Assembly: GCA_027214345.1 (NCBI GenBank)
Contig: JAPWHR010000002.1
Location: 186,001 to 250,000 of the forward strand
Reading direction: 5' to 3'
DNA length: 64,000 nt
From: Comamonadaceae bacterium G21597-S1
GTDB taxonomy: Bacteria; Pseudomonadota; Gammaproteobacteria; Burkholderiales; Burkholderiaceae_C
Shown here: positions 1 to 7,754 of the stretch, piece after piece
How the letters are laid out: each line of letters opens with the position of its first letter
Position numbering within the stretch: position 1 is the stretch's first letter
The notes under the pieces: model-generated
Database searches by the model: none
Seen by the model: only the letters and a program-made list of their open reading frames with translations
Told to the model about the DNA's origin: nothing
Position numbers and translations under genes: made by a program

Positions 1-280
1 GCTCGGCCTGTGCCTCGGTCAGGGTCGAGGCTCGCACCTTGTCGATCAGGCCGCTCCTGCCGTGTGTGCCCTTGTTCCAGGCGTCCATCTGGTCGAGCAA
101 GGCGTCGCTCTGGTGGATCACCAGCACCGGGCCCTCGATGCGGGGCTCCAGGTTCGGACCGGTGACGATCACCGCGATCTCGAGCAGCCGCTCCTTGTCC
201 GGGTCCAGGCCCGACATTTCACAATCGATCCAGACCAGGTTCTGGTCCGATTTCTCCAGCAGCGCAGCGTTTTCGTCCAT
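1..280 (-). CDS. orn: Oligoribonuclease (partial, C-terminus outside window)
   Basis: Encodes the N-terminal 93 residues of a DEDDh 3'-5' exoribonuclease that degrades 2-5 nt RNAs to mononucleotides in the cytoplasm. The start ATG is the complement of 278-280. After a short acidic N-terminus the protein reads [20 protein letters not shown], where the Asp and Glu of the DxE pair are the first two metal ligands of the family. This is followed by [13 protein letters not shown] and a [13 protein letters not shown] stretch typical of Orn. The rest, with the remaining DEDD residues, lies left of the window. It diverges from the peptidase gene to its right across about 80 bases. Confidence 0.95.
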   Translation of the reverse strand, partial: MDENAALLEKSDQNLVWIDCEMSGLDPDKERLLEIAVIVTGPNLEPRIEGPVLVIHQSDALLDQMDAWNKGTHGRSGLIDKVRASTLTEAQAE

Positions 281-362
281 GGCGGCGATTGTCGCCCAAT
301 CGCGTCGGGGTCTTGCGATTGGACCTAAACTCCCCGCATGCACCCTTCCCCCCTGCCCTGCC

Positions 363-1637
363 GTGCCTGAAAACTGGACTCCCGAGACGGTGCTGACCGT
401 CGCCTTCATCGCCGCGCTGGTTGGCGGCCTGCTGCTGAAGTTCTGGCTGGCTTCGCGCCAGATCCGCCATGTCGCCCGATTCCGAGACACCGTTCCCGAT
501 CGCTTCCGCGAGCAGGTGACGCTGGCGGCACACCAGCGGGCGGCCGACTACACCATCGCCAAGACGCGGTTCGGTTTGCTCGAACTCGCGCTGGCGGCAG
601 CGCTGCTGCTGGGCTGGACCTTGCTCGGCGGACTCCATGCTCTCAACACGGCGCTGATGCAACTGCTCGGCCCGGGTATGCCACAACAACTGGCACTGCT
701 CGCCGGTTTTGCCGTGATCGGCGGCCTGCTCGAGTTGCCGTTCGGCCTGTACCAGACCTTCGGCATCGAGGCGCGCTTCGGCTTCAACAAGATGACGCCG
801 CGCCTGTGGCTGGCCGACCTGGTCAAGTCGACCTTGATCGGCGCGGCGATCGGGTTGCCGATCGCGGCCCTGATCCTGTGGCTGATGGGCGCGGCCGGCC
901 ACCTGTGGTGGTTGTGGGCCTGGGGCGTGTGGATGGGTTTCAACCTGCTGCTGCTGATGGTGTATCCGACCTTCATCGCGCCCTTGTTCAACAAGTTCCA
1001 GCCGCTGGACGACGAATCCCTCAAGGCCCGGGTCTCGGCCCTGATGCAACGCTGCGGATTCGCCGCCAAGGGCCTGTTCGTCATGGACGGCAGCCGGCGC
1101 AGTGCCCATGCGAATGCGTATTTCACCGGCTTCGGGGCTGCCAAGCGGGTCGTGTTCTACGACACACTGTTGTCCAAGCTTGCGCCGGCCGAGGTCGACG
1201 CGGTGCTGGCCCATGAGCTCGGGCATTTCAAGCACCGGCACATCATCAAGCGCATCGTAGCCTTGTTTGCCCTGAGCCTGGCCGGATTCGCGTTGCTGGG
1301 ATGGTTGTCGGGCCAGGCATGGTTCTACACCGCGCTGGGCGTGCGTCCCAACCTGGTCGACGGCGCGGCCAACGATGCGCTCGCCTTGCTGTTGTTCATG
1401 CTGGCGATTCCGGTGTTCAGCCAGTTCGTGACGCCGCTGTTTGCGCAGATCTCGCGCAAGCACGAGTTCGAGGCCGACGCGTACGCGGTCGCGCAGACGA
1501 GCGGCGCGGACCTGTCGACGGCCCTGCTCAAGCTCTACGAGGACAACGCGTCGACCCTGACGCCGGATCCGGTCTATGTCCGGTTCTATTATTCCCACCC
1601 ACCTGCCGTCGAACGCCTGGCGCGCATGACGGCCTGA
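363..1637 (+). CDS. M48 family (Ste24-type) integral membrane zinc metallopeptidase
   Basis: About 424 residues. Hydrophobic segments lie at roughly 11-30, 73-95, 105-125, 155-175, 180-205, 298-318 and 338-358. The zinc motif HELGH is at 284-288 and a downstream FEADAYA (Glu370) is the likely third ligand. Length and layout match CaaX-protease/Ste24-like M48A enzymes rather than the shorter HtpX. The likely role is turnover of inner-membrane or membrane-proximal proteins; the substrate is unknown. The GTG at 363 is chosen because the open frame further upstream is antisense to orn and any ATG there would lie inside the divergent promoter region. The next gene starts 14 bases after the stop. 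Confidence 0.85.
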   Translation: MPENWTPETVLTVAFIAALVGGLLLKFWLASRQIRHVARFRDTVPDRFREQVTLAAHQRAADYTIAKTRFGLLELALAAALLLGWTLLGGLHALNTALMQLLGPGMPQQLALLAGFAVIGGLLELPFGLYQTFGIEARFGFNKMTPRLWLADLVKSTLIGAAIGLPIAALILWLMGAAGHLWWLWAWGVWMGFNLLLLMVYPTFIAPLFNKFQPLDDESLKARVSALMQRCGFAAKGLFVMDGSRRSAHANAYFTGFGAAKRVVFYDTLLSKLAPAEVDAVLAHELGHFKHRHIIKRIVALFALSLAGFALLGWLSGQAWFYTALGVRPNLVDGAANDALALLLFMLAIPVFSQFVTPLFAQISRKHEFEADAYAVAQTSGADLSTALLKLYEDNASTLTPDPVYVRFYYSHPPAVERLARMTA

Positions 1638-1651
1638 GCCCGGAGTTTCCG

Positions 1652-1987
1652 ATGACAAGCATGATGAAGAAGACAGACTGGTCGGCGGTGCAACGGCGCG
1701 CCCTTGGTGCCGCGGAAGTCGTCAGCCAGCTGGCCAGGCTCGAGGGTTGGAAGCTGTACGGCGAAGGACCGGACGTCGCGATCGAGAAGACCTACCGGTT
1801 CGCCAACTACTACGAGACCATGGCCTTCGTGAACGCGCTGGCCTTCGCGGCCCATGTGTCGGACCATCACCCGGAACTGAACGTCAGCTACAACCGCTGT
1901 GTCGTGCGATTCAACACCCACGACGTGGGTGGCATTTCGGCCACCGACTTCAGCTGCGCCGCCGCTGCGGACGCCTTGTTGTCATGA
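1652..1987 (+). CDS. 4a-hydroxytetrahydrobiopterin (pterin-4a-carbinolamine) dehydratase
   Basis: 111 residues, the normal length of the PCD/DCoH family. The enzyme dehydrates 4a-carbinolamine during tetrahydropterin recycling, usually beside phenylalanine hydroxylase. The family signature is visible: KTYRFANYYETMAFVNALA leads into VSDHHPEL (the two active-site His), then Tyr, the THDVGG stretch and a terminal Asp in ATDF. No phenylalanine hydroxylase gene is in view, so the partner is unknown. It lies 14 bases after the M48 peptidase gene and 22 bases before rsgA, so the three are probably cotranscribed. Confidence 0.9.
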   Translation: MTSMMKKTDWSAVQRRALGAAEVVSQLARLEGWKLYGEGPDVAIEKTYRFANYYETMAFVNALAFAAHVSDHHPELNVSYNRCVVRFNTHDVGGISATDFSCAAAADALLS

Positions 1988-2009
1988 CCGTCGCCGGCAA
2001 GGTGCGCGC

Positions 2010-2930
2010 TTGACGGCTGGCACCGCCCTGCACCAGGGGTTGATCGTCGCCAACTACGGGCGTCACTTCCTGGTCGAGACAGCATCGGGCGAGCGCCTGA
2101 TCTGCCATTCGCGCGGCAAGAAGAGCCAGGGCGTGGTCGGAGACCGGGTACGGTGGCAGCAGTCGCGCGATGAAGGCACGATCGAGAAGATCGAGCCGCG
2201 GCGCAACCTGTTCTATCGCCGCGACGAGATCCGCACCAAATCGTTCGCGGCCAACCTGGACCAGGTGCTGATCCTGATCGCAGCCGAACCCGCGTTCTCG
2301 AACCAGCAACTCTCGCGCGCCCTGATCGCGGCCGAAGCCGAGGGCATCGCACCGCTGGTGGTGCTGAACAAGCGGGACCTGGCCGCTCCGTTTGCCCGTG
2401 CCTGGTCGTGGCTGGCGCCCTACAGGGCCATGGGATACCCCATCGTACCCATGGCATTGAAGCCGGTTTCACCGCAGGACCTGCGGACGCTGCAGCAACA
2501 TCTGCACGGCAAGACCACGCTGGTTCTGGGTCCGTCGGGCGCAGGCAAGAGCACGCTCATCAACCGGTTGGTTCCCCATGCGGACGTGTTGACGGGCGAG
2601 TTGTCGCTATCGCTGCGCGCCGGCAAGCACACGACGACCAGCACGACCTGGTACTGGATCGACGCCGACAAGACCAGTGCACTGATCGACTCGCCCGGCT
2701 TCCAGGAGTTCGGCCTGCACCACATCGACCCGATGCGGCTGGCGCGGTACATGCCCGACCTGGCCGCCCATGCCGACCACTGCCGCTTCTACAACTGCAC
2801 CCACCTGCACGAACCCGGTTGCGCAGTCATCGCGGCCAGCGAGAACCCCGATTGCGAAGCGCCGATCAGCCCGGAACGTTATCGGATCTACCGCGAACTG
2901 TTTGCGGAGTTGTCGCAATCGCGTTACTGA
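2010..2930 (+). CDS. rsgA: Ribosome small-subunit-dependent GTPase RsgA (circularly permuted)
   Basis: 306 residues. The GTPase checks late 30S subunit maturation. An N-terminal OB fold (about 8-65) precedes a circularly permuted GTPase domain: NKRD (G4) at 120-123, then GPSGAGKST (G1/P-loop) at 174-182, a Thr-rich switch at 208-213 and DSPG (G3) at 227-230. The C-terminal zinc knuckle is C258-x4-C263-x-H265-x5-C271. The usual G in the GxSGVGKS loop is followed by Pro here (GPSGAGKS). The TTG at 2010 gives the family length; the nearby ATG at 1984 is in another frame. The gene converges with a membrane-protein gene across 32 bases holding a small 6-bp hairpin (2930-2947). Confidence 0.93.
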   Translation: MTAGTALHQGLIVANYGRHFLVETASGERLICHSRGKKSQGVVGDRVRWQQSRDEGTIEKIEPRRNLFYRRDEIRTKSFAANLDQVLILIAAEPAFSNQQLSRALIAAEAEGIAPLVVLNKRDLAAPFARAWSWLAPYRAMGYPIVPMALKPVSPQDLRTLQQHLHGKTTLVLGPSGAGKSTLINRLVPHADVLTGELSLSLRAGKHTTTSTTWYWIDADKTSALIDSPGFQEFGLHHIDPMRLARYMPDLAAHADHCRFYNCTHLHEPGCAVIAASENPDCEAPISPERYRIYRELFAELSQSRY

Positions 2931-2962
2931 GCCGCACGCAGGCGGCTACTTGCGGCGCGGCA

Positions 2963-3943
2963 TCAACCGAGCAGCCGCGCCAGGCTGAGCAAGGCCAGCA
3001 GCACCATCCACATGACGACGGTTCGCCAGACCAGGCCGACGACCACGCGCAAATGGCCGATCTCGGCCTCGCCGCCGATCGCGCTGGTGAACGGCAACGC
3101 CGGGATGCCCGCCTCCGGCTGCATGGATCCGGACTGTGCGGGCGCCTGCGCCGCCGCGCCCAGCCGGATATTGATGGCGCCTGCGGTGGATGCCAGGATC
3201 ACGCCGTCGTTGGTCACCGGCCCTTGGCGCTCGTAGTTGCGCCAACTGTCGATGGCATCCTCGAAGCTGCCGACCACGGCGAATCCGACCGCCGTCACCC
3301 GGGCCGGCAACCAGTCCAGCCAGGACCAGGTGAGTGAGGCGACATCCTGCAATGCAGCACTGACGGGACGCACACGCGCGGCTTTCTCGCGTGCCCAGTA
3401 ACGCGGAACGAATTCGTTCAGGCGGTACAGAACCGCACCCACGGGCCCGAGCCCGAGCACCGCCAGGATGGAGAACCAGGCCAGTACGCCGAACACGTGG
3501 CGGTGCGCCGCCAGCACCGAATGCTCGACGACCTGGCGCACGATGTCGCTCCTGGCCAGCCCGGTGGCATCGATCTGGCGCCATTGCGCCAGCAAGGCCC
3601 GCGCACGTTGCTCGTCGCCGGCATCGAGCGCATCGCGGATCTCGGTGAAATGATGGCTGAACTGCCGAAAGCCCAGCGAGAAATACAGCACGACGATATT
3701 CCACAGCACGGCAAACGGCCACCCCGCCCACGCGGCGAGCAACCAGTAGACCAGGAGCACTGCGGACGACGGCAACAATACCGCGAAGGCCCAGGCCAGC
3801 CAGGCGTGATGCTCCTTGCCGGCATCGAAGGTGTCGCCACACCAGCTCACCCAGGCCCGCAGGCCGACGTGCACCAGGTTGCTGCGGCCCACCGGCCGCG
3901 CCTGTTCCAGCAGCAGCGCAATCAGGATGGCGACAAAACTCAT
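2963..3943 (-). CDS. CobD/CbiB family integral membrane protein
   Basis: 326 residues, with hydrophobic segments at the extreme N-terminus (MSFVAILIALLLEQ), around 50-70, 72-92, about 155-175 and at the C-terminus (VVMWMVLLALLSLARLL). The N-terminal pattern, Arg/Pro-rich VGRSN and the FSHHFTEIRDALDAGD stretch resemble the CobD/CbiB/AmpE-like proteins that sit beside a CoA-pyrophosphatase gene in many Burkholderiales. True CbiB attaches aminopropanol in cobalamin synthesis, but no other cobalamin gene is present, so that role is not supported here. The function is best left as unknown membrane protein. The Nudix gene lies 49 bases upstream on the same strand. Confidence 0.7.
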   Translation of the reverse strand: MSFVAILIALLLEQARPVGRSNLVHVGLRAWVSWCGDTFDAGKEHHAWLAWAFAVLLPSSAVLLVYWLLAAWAGWPFAVLWNIVVLYFSLGFRQFSHHFTEIRDALDAGDEQRARALLAQWRQIDATGLARSDIVRQVVEHSVLAAHRHVFGVLAWFSILAVLGLGPVGAVLYRLNEFVPRYWAREKAARVRPVSAALQDVASLTWSWLDWLPARVTAVGFAVVGSFEDAIDSWRNYERQGPVTNDGVILASTAGAINIRLGAAAQAPAQSGSMQPEAGIPALPFTSAIGGEAEIGHLRVVVGLVWRTVVMWMVLLALLSLARLLG

Positions 3944-3992
3944 GCCGGCATCATACTTTCAGCGCCGACCCGGCAACGCCCTGCATGGCCCG

Positions 3993-4697
3993 TCAGCGGG
4001 CGGCCAGGAAGCGGTAGAAGTTCCGCAACATGCCGGCGGTCGCCCCCCAGATGAAGCGTTCCGCGATGCCATCGTGGTAGGGCATGGACAACCATTCGCG
4101 CCGCACGCCACTCCATTCAAATGCATGGCGACGATGGTTGGCCGGATTCATCAGGAATGCCAGCGGCACCTCGAAGATGTCGTCGACCTCGTGCGGATTG
4201 CGCTGCAGCGCAAATCCGTCGCGCAGCAGGCCCACGACCGGTGTGACGATGAACGCGCTGCCCGTGTGGTAGACCGGCAGGCTGCCCAGGATGTCCACGA
4301 ACTCGGGCAACAGGCCGATCTCTTCATGGGCTTCGCGCAAGGCCGTCACGGTCAGGTCCTGATCCTGCGGATCCTGCCGGCCCCCGGGAAAGGCGATCTG
4401 GCCGGAGTGGGTGGATAACTGCACCGTACGCTGGGTCAGCAACACCATGGGTTCGTCGCGTTCCACGATGGCCACCAGGACCGAGGCGGCTGCCGGCAGG
4501 CGATCGGTGAATGGTGGTTCGGCCAGCAGTTCCGGCTCCCAGGACACCGAGCGCCGGAACCGCGCACGCAACGCAGGCAGGCTCAGGTCGGCCGGCACCA
4601 CCGCTGGGAGGTGAGAGTCGACCCCGATGACCGGGATCGTGCGCGGATCGAAGCCGGGCAGGCTCGACAGGCTGTTGATGATGGGGGTGGTGGACAC
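3993..4697 (-). CDS. Nudix hydrolase, CoA pyrophosphatase (NudL/YeaB-like)
   Basis: 234 residues. Predicted to cleave CoA and CoA esters to phosphopantetheine and 3',5'-ADP. The Nudix box begins at GGRQDPQDQDLTVTALREAH and ends EEIGL, keeping the REAHEEIGL core. The UPF0035-type sequence that precedes it in CoA pyrophosphatases (LLTQRTVQLSTHSGQIAFPG) is intact, which separates this from general MutT proteins. It lies downstream of the rplS terminator and about 50 bases before the CobD/CbiB-like gene on the same strand. Confidence 0.88.
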   Translation of the reverse strand: MSTTPIINSLSSLPGFDPRTIPVIGVDSHLPAVVPADLSLPALRARFRRSVSWEPELLAEPPFTDRLPAAASVLVAIVERDEPMVLLTQRTVQLSTHSGQIAFPGGRQDPQDQDLTVTALREAHEEIGLLPEFVDILGSLPVYHTGSAFIVTPVVGLLRDGFALQRNPHEVDDIFEVPLAFLMNPANHRRHAFEWSGVRREWLSMPYHDGIAERFIWGATAGMLRNFYRFLAAR

Positions 4698-4715
4698 GCG
4701 CGCGGGACGGAAACG

Positions 4716-4748
4716 AAAAAGCCGCCTCGCACGGATGCTGGAGGCGGC
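4716..4748 (-). terminator. Intrinsic terminator of the rpsP-rimM-trmD-rplS operon
   Basis: On the minus strand an 8-bp perfect stem (GCCGCCTC/GAGGCGGC, 4721-4728 with 4741-4748) and a 12-nt loop are followed by TTTTT, 25 bases past the rplS stop codon. Confidence 0.85.
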
Positions 4749-4772
4749 TTGCTTCGGATCGATCGGCAGGGC

Positions 4773-5150
4773 TCAGGAGCTCGACGCGACCTTCTTCGGG
4801 GCCAGCTTTTCCTTGATGCGTGCCGAACGGCCGCTGCGCTCGCGCAGGTAATACAGCTTGGCACGACGTACGTCGCCGCGGCGCTTGACTTCGATGCCGG
4901 CGATCAGCGGGCTGTAGGTCTGGAAGCTGCGCTCCACGCCTTCGCCACTGGAGATCTTGCGCACGATGAAGGCACTGTTGAGGCCGCGGTTGCGCTTGGC
5001 AATCACGACGCCTTCGTAGGCCTGCAGGCGCTTGCGGGTACCTTCGACGACCTTGACGCTGACGATGACGGTATCGCCAGGGGCGAAGTCGGGGATGGTC
5101 TTGCCGAGACGAGCAATTTCTTCTTGCTCAAGAGTTTGGATCAGGTTCAT
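4773..5150 (-). CDS. rplS: 50S ribosomal protein bL19
   Basis: 125 residues, usual length. bL19 sits at the 30S-50S interface. The conserved core is recognisable: [20 protein letters not shown], then [36 protein letters not shown] and a basic tail ending in SSS. It is the last gene of rpsP-rimM-trmD-rplS. It is separated from trmD by 155 bases containing its own sigma-70-type promoter and a foldable leader, so it can be expressed apart from the upstream genes. An intrinsic terminator follows. Confidence 0.97.
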   Translation of the reverse strand: MNLIQTLEQEEIARLGKTIPDFAPGDTVIVSVKVVEGTRKRLQAYEGVVIAKRNRGLNSAFIVRKISSGEGVERSFQTYSPLIAGIEVKRRGDVRRAKLYYLRERSGRSARIKEKLAPKKVASSS

Positions 5151-5281
5151 GATTTCCTCGAATGATCATGTTTGCGCCAGCGTCGACATGACGCGTTGTC
5201 TTGCTCTCGGGCCACATCAGGTCTCAGGGACCAGGCCACATGGGAAGCAAGACGGCCAAACAGAGGATCGGGTAACCGCGC

Positions 5282-5309
5282 ATTATAGTCAGAAAGTTCC
5301 AGCGCTCAA
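5282..5309 (-). promoter_or_regulatory. Internal sigma-70-type promoter for rplS
   Basis: Reading the minus strand: TTGAGC (5304-5309, overlapping the trmD stop codon), a 16-base spacer, then TATAAT (5282-5287). Transcription would start near 5275, leaving a leader of about 125 nt before rplS. The -10 hexamer is a perfect consensus match. Confidence 0.75.
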
Positions 5310-6064
5310 CGGTCGGCGGCGGGCCCGTGCGCGAGACAGTCTTCGTCGAGCCGGCTCAGGCGCCCCGCCGCGCGGGCCTGCTCGATGAGTTCGGGGCGCA
5401 GGCGCTGGGTCAGCAGCAGGCTCTGCTCGCGGCGCCAGCGCGCGACCCTGGCATGATGGCCCGACAACAGCACCTCGGGCACTGCCGCGCCCTGCCAGCT
5501 TTCCGGACGCGTGTAATGCGGGCAATCGAGCAAGCCGTCCAGACTGTTGTTGAAGCTGTCCTGCTGATGGCTGGCCGCATCGCCGAGCACGCCCGGCTGC
5601 AGCCGCGCCACCGCATCGAGCAAGGCCATGGCGGCGATCTCGCCACCGGACAACACATAGTCCCCCAGGCTGATCTGCTCGTCGACATGGGCGTCGATGA
5701 AGCGTTGGTCCACGCCTTCGTACCGTCCGCACAGCAGGACGGCTCCTGCGCTCGTGGCCCAGCGCTGCACCTGGGCGTGGTCCAGCCGGCGCCCCAACGG
5801 AGAGAACAACACGACCGGCGCCGGGTCGGAGCGCATGGAGCGAACCTGTTGCAGGCTCTTCTCCAGCGGCTCGGCCATCATGACCATGCCGGGCCCGCCC
5901 CCGAAAGGCCGGTCATCGACCCGCTGGTAGTTGCCCTGCGCAAAACCGCGCGGATTGGTCAGCACGACGTCCACCAGGCCGGACAGGTAGGCGCGGCGGG
6001 TCACGCCGGCTTGCAGGAATGGCTCGAACAGTTCGGGAAACAGGGTGATGACATCGAAGCGCAT
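5306..6064 (-). CDS. trmD: tRNA (guanine-N1)-methyltransferase
   Basis: 252 residues. Makes m1G37 in tRNAs using S-adenosylmethionine and so prevents +1 frameshifting. The SPOUT trefoil-knot residues are visible in [13 protein letters not shown] and [12 protein letters not shown], preceded by the substrate loop [16 protein letters not shown]. The ATG complementing 6062-6064 gives the conserved [13 protein letters not shown] start; the open frame continues upstream but overlaps the end of rimM. Third gene of the ribosome-maturation operon, 13 bases after rimM. Confidence 0.96.
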   Translation of the reverse strand: MRFDVITLFPELFEPFLQAGVTRRAYLSGLVDVVLTNPRGFAQGNYQRVDDRPFGGGPGMVMMAEPLEKSLQQVRSMRSDPAPVVLFSPLGRRLDHAQVQRWATSAGAVLLCGRYEGVDQRFIDAHVDEQISLGDYVLSGGEIAAMALLDAVARLQPGVLGDAASHQQDSFNNSLDGLLDCPHYTRPESWQGAAVPEVLLSGHHARVARWRREQSLLLTQRLRPELIEQARAAGRLSRLDEDCLAHGPAADR

Positions 6065-6077
6065 GGCCGGTCCGGAC

Positions 6078-6641
6078 TCAATAATCCGCCTGCCAGTCCA
6101 CGGTGATGCGCTTGCCTTCGAGATCGACCGCGTCGACATGGGCTGCGACAAACGGAATCATCCGCTCCAGCCATTCGTCGCCGGATGCATAACGCAGTAC
6201 CAATACGGATTGCGCGGCGGTCTGCAGCAGTTCCTTGACCTGGCCCAGCGACTCGCCTTGCCGGTTGACGACCTCAAGACCGATCAGGTCGACCCAGTAG
6301 TATTCGTCCGTCGCGGTGCTCGGAAAGCTCGAGCGCCGCACGAAGATCCGGGCGCCACGCAAGGCCTGGGCCGCATCGCGATCGTCGATGCCATCGAGTT
6401 GCGCCACCACACCGCCGGAGTGATCGCGCGCCTCGCGCACGCGCAACAGCGCCGTTCCGTCAAAGGCCTTGGGGCCCCTGTCGGACGGCTGTACGTACCA
6501 TTGCTTGGAGGAAAACAGCGCCTGCGGATCGGCGCTGAAGGGCAGGAGTTTGATCCAGCCCTTGACGCCCCAGGCGTCGCCCACACGGGCCACCTCGATG
6601 GCGTCGGACGGCAGCTCGACCGGGTCCAGTGACAACGCCAT
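6078..6641 (-). CDS. rimM: 16S rRNA processing protein RimM
   Basis: 187 residues. Binds uS19 and the 30S head during assembly. It has the N-terminal RimM beta-barrel ([20 protein letters not shown]) and the C-terminal PRC-barrel ([20 protein letters not shown], then [18 protein letters not shown]). Somewhat longer than the E. coli protein because of an extended linker. It lies 51 bases after rpsP and 13 before trmD on the same strand. Confidence 0.95.
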   Translation of the reverse strand: MALSLDPVELPSDAIEVARVGDAWGVKGWIKLLPFSADPQALFSSKQWYVQPSDRGPKAFDGTALLRVREARDHSGGVVAQLDGIDDRDAAQALRGARIFVRRSSFPSTATDEYYWVDLIGLEVVNRQGESLGQVKELLQTAAQSVLVLRYASGDEWLERMIPFVAAHVDAVDLEGKRITVDWQADY

Positions 6642-6692
6642 GGGAGACCGGAGAATGCCCGCGCCCGTTCAAGTCCGACGCGGGAACGGGTT

Positions 6693-6944
6693 TCAGGCCG
6701 CTTTGGCTGCGGCTTGCGCCAGCAGGCGCTCGACCGTCGGGGATGCCTGCGCGCCAACACCTTTCCAGTAGGTCACGCGATCCTGGGCGATCCGGATGCG
6801 CTCCTCGTTGGCGGTGGCGATGGGGTTGTAGAAACCGAGACGCTCGATGAAGCGGCCGTCTCGACGGGTACGCTTGTCGGCAACCACGATGTTGAAAAAC
6901 GGGCGGGCCTTGGCACCACCACGGGAGAGTCGAATGACGACCAT
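6693..6944 (-). CDS. rpsP: 30S ribosomal protein bS16
   Basis: 83 residues. The [20 protein letters not shown] opening and the IERLGFYNP and [16 protein letters not shown] blocks are diagnostic of bS16. It is the first gene of the operon. A well-placed AGGAT Shine-Dalgarno precedes the ATG, and a TATAAT -10 element lies about 100 bases upstream. Confidence 0.97.
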   Translation of the reverse strand: MVVIRLSRGGAKARPFFNIVVADKRTRRDGRFIERLGFYNPIATANEERIRIAQDRVTYWKGVGAQASPTVERLLAQAAAKAA

Positions 6945-7046
6945 GATTTATCCTTCGGGGGGTGGCGGAAATCGCTTTCCACCAGTATTTCGGCGCTGAG
7001 ACACGTAACATGGCCACCCGGCCAGCAACACGCTGAAAAGCCCGAG

Positions 7047-7052
7047 ATTATA
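7047..7052 (-). promoter_or_regulatory. -10 element of the rpsP operon promoter
   Basis: The minus strand reads GCTATATAATCTC, with a consensus TATAAT at 7047-7052 and an estimated start near 7040, about 95 nt before rpsP. No good -35 hexamer is seen at 17 bases. Confidence 0.5.
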
Positions 7053-7192
7053 TAGCGGCCTCATCTGCACCAGCATCCCGCCCCAATGAGACGACATCCG
7101 CCATCGCTTGACGGCGGCCCGAAGCGGCGCGCCGCCACGGTGCGACACTGCGGGCCCGGCGACACACCACCTATCGAGGATCAGGGATATCC

Positions 7193-7627
7193 ATGAAGAA
7201 CAAGACATTCGCCACCTGGCTGGCCCTGCTCGGCGGCCCGCTCGGGCTGCACCGCTTCTACCTGCGCGGTTGGGGCGACGCACTGGGGTGGCTGCTGCCC
7301 TGGCCCACCCTGATCGGTGCCATAGGGGTACTGCGCGCGCGCGAACTCGGCGTGGACGACCAGTTGAGCTGGCTGCTGGTGCCGCTGCTGGGCGCTGCGA
7401 TCACGGTATGCGCTCTGACCGCAATCATCTACGGCCTGACCGAGCAGCCGAAATGGAACGCCCGGTTCAACCCGTCGCGCGACCCGGACGATGCCGCGGG
7501 CAAGACCAGCGGCCTGACCATTCTGGCCGTGGTGTGCGCCATGTTGATCGGCACCACGGCGCTGATGTCCACGCTGGCCTATGTGTTCCAGCACTATTTT
7601 GAATACCAGGCGCTGACGCCGCTGTGA
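7193..7627 (+). CDS. TM2 domain-containing membrane protein
   Basis: 144 residues. The N-terminus carries the TM2-domain signature (LGGPLGLHRFYLRGWGDA followed by a hydrophobic segment). Two more strong membrane segments follow at about 60-82 and 103-125. TM2 proteins are small membrane proteins of mostly unknown bacterial function. The gene stands alone between the divergent rpsP promoter and the convergent acnB gene, with a modest AGGGA ribosome-binding site. No partner is suggested by the context. Confidence 0.8.
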   Translation: MKNKTFATWLALLGGPLGLHRFYLRGWGDALGWLLPWPTLIGAIGVLRARELGVDDQLSWLLVPLLGAAITVCALTAIIYGLTEQPKWNARFNPSRDPDDAAGKTSGLTILAVVCAMLIGTTALMSTLAYVFQHYFEYQALTPL

Positions 7628-7695
7628 ACGCGCCCAGCGGCAGGCGGCCCGTCGAGCGGGCCTGACGGCCACCGGCAGGCAAACCCCGCCACAAG

Positions 7696-7734
7696 AAAAA
7701 CGGGGCTGTCGGCCCGATCCGGCCGCCAGCCCCG
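7696..7734 (-). terminator. Intrinsic terminator after acnB
   Basis: On the minus strand a long GC-rich stem (CGGGGCTG pairing with CAGCCCCG, plus inner GGCC pairs, 7701-7734) is followed by TTTTTC, 20 bases past the acnB stop. Confidence 0.85.
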
Positions 7735-7754
7735 CTGCGCCCGGGAAAGAACCG

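Noticed and set aside
338-370. Ten-codon ORF (ATG at 338) overlapping the GTG start of the M48 peptidase
   Set aside because: Too short, no ribosome-binding site, no special codon content; likely chance.
219-1658. Long minus-strand open frame opposite the M48 peptidase
   Set aside because: Gln/Arg/Gly-rich shadow of a GC-rich gene with no domain; the plus-strand protein carries the HELGH motif. The same applies to long antisense frames opposite acnB (8094-10691), sdhA (14797-17469), gltA/leuC (17550-20828), mucD (44975-46870) and rne (61068-63881).
2963-3943. Cobalamin biosynthesis enzyme CbiB
   Set aside because: Only a general CobD/CbiB-like membrane layout is visible and no other cobalamin gene is near; kept as a family label without the enzymatic role.
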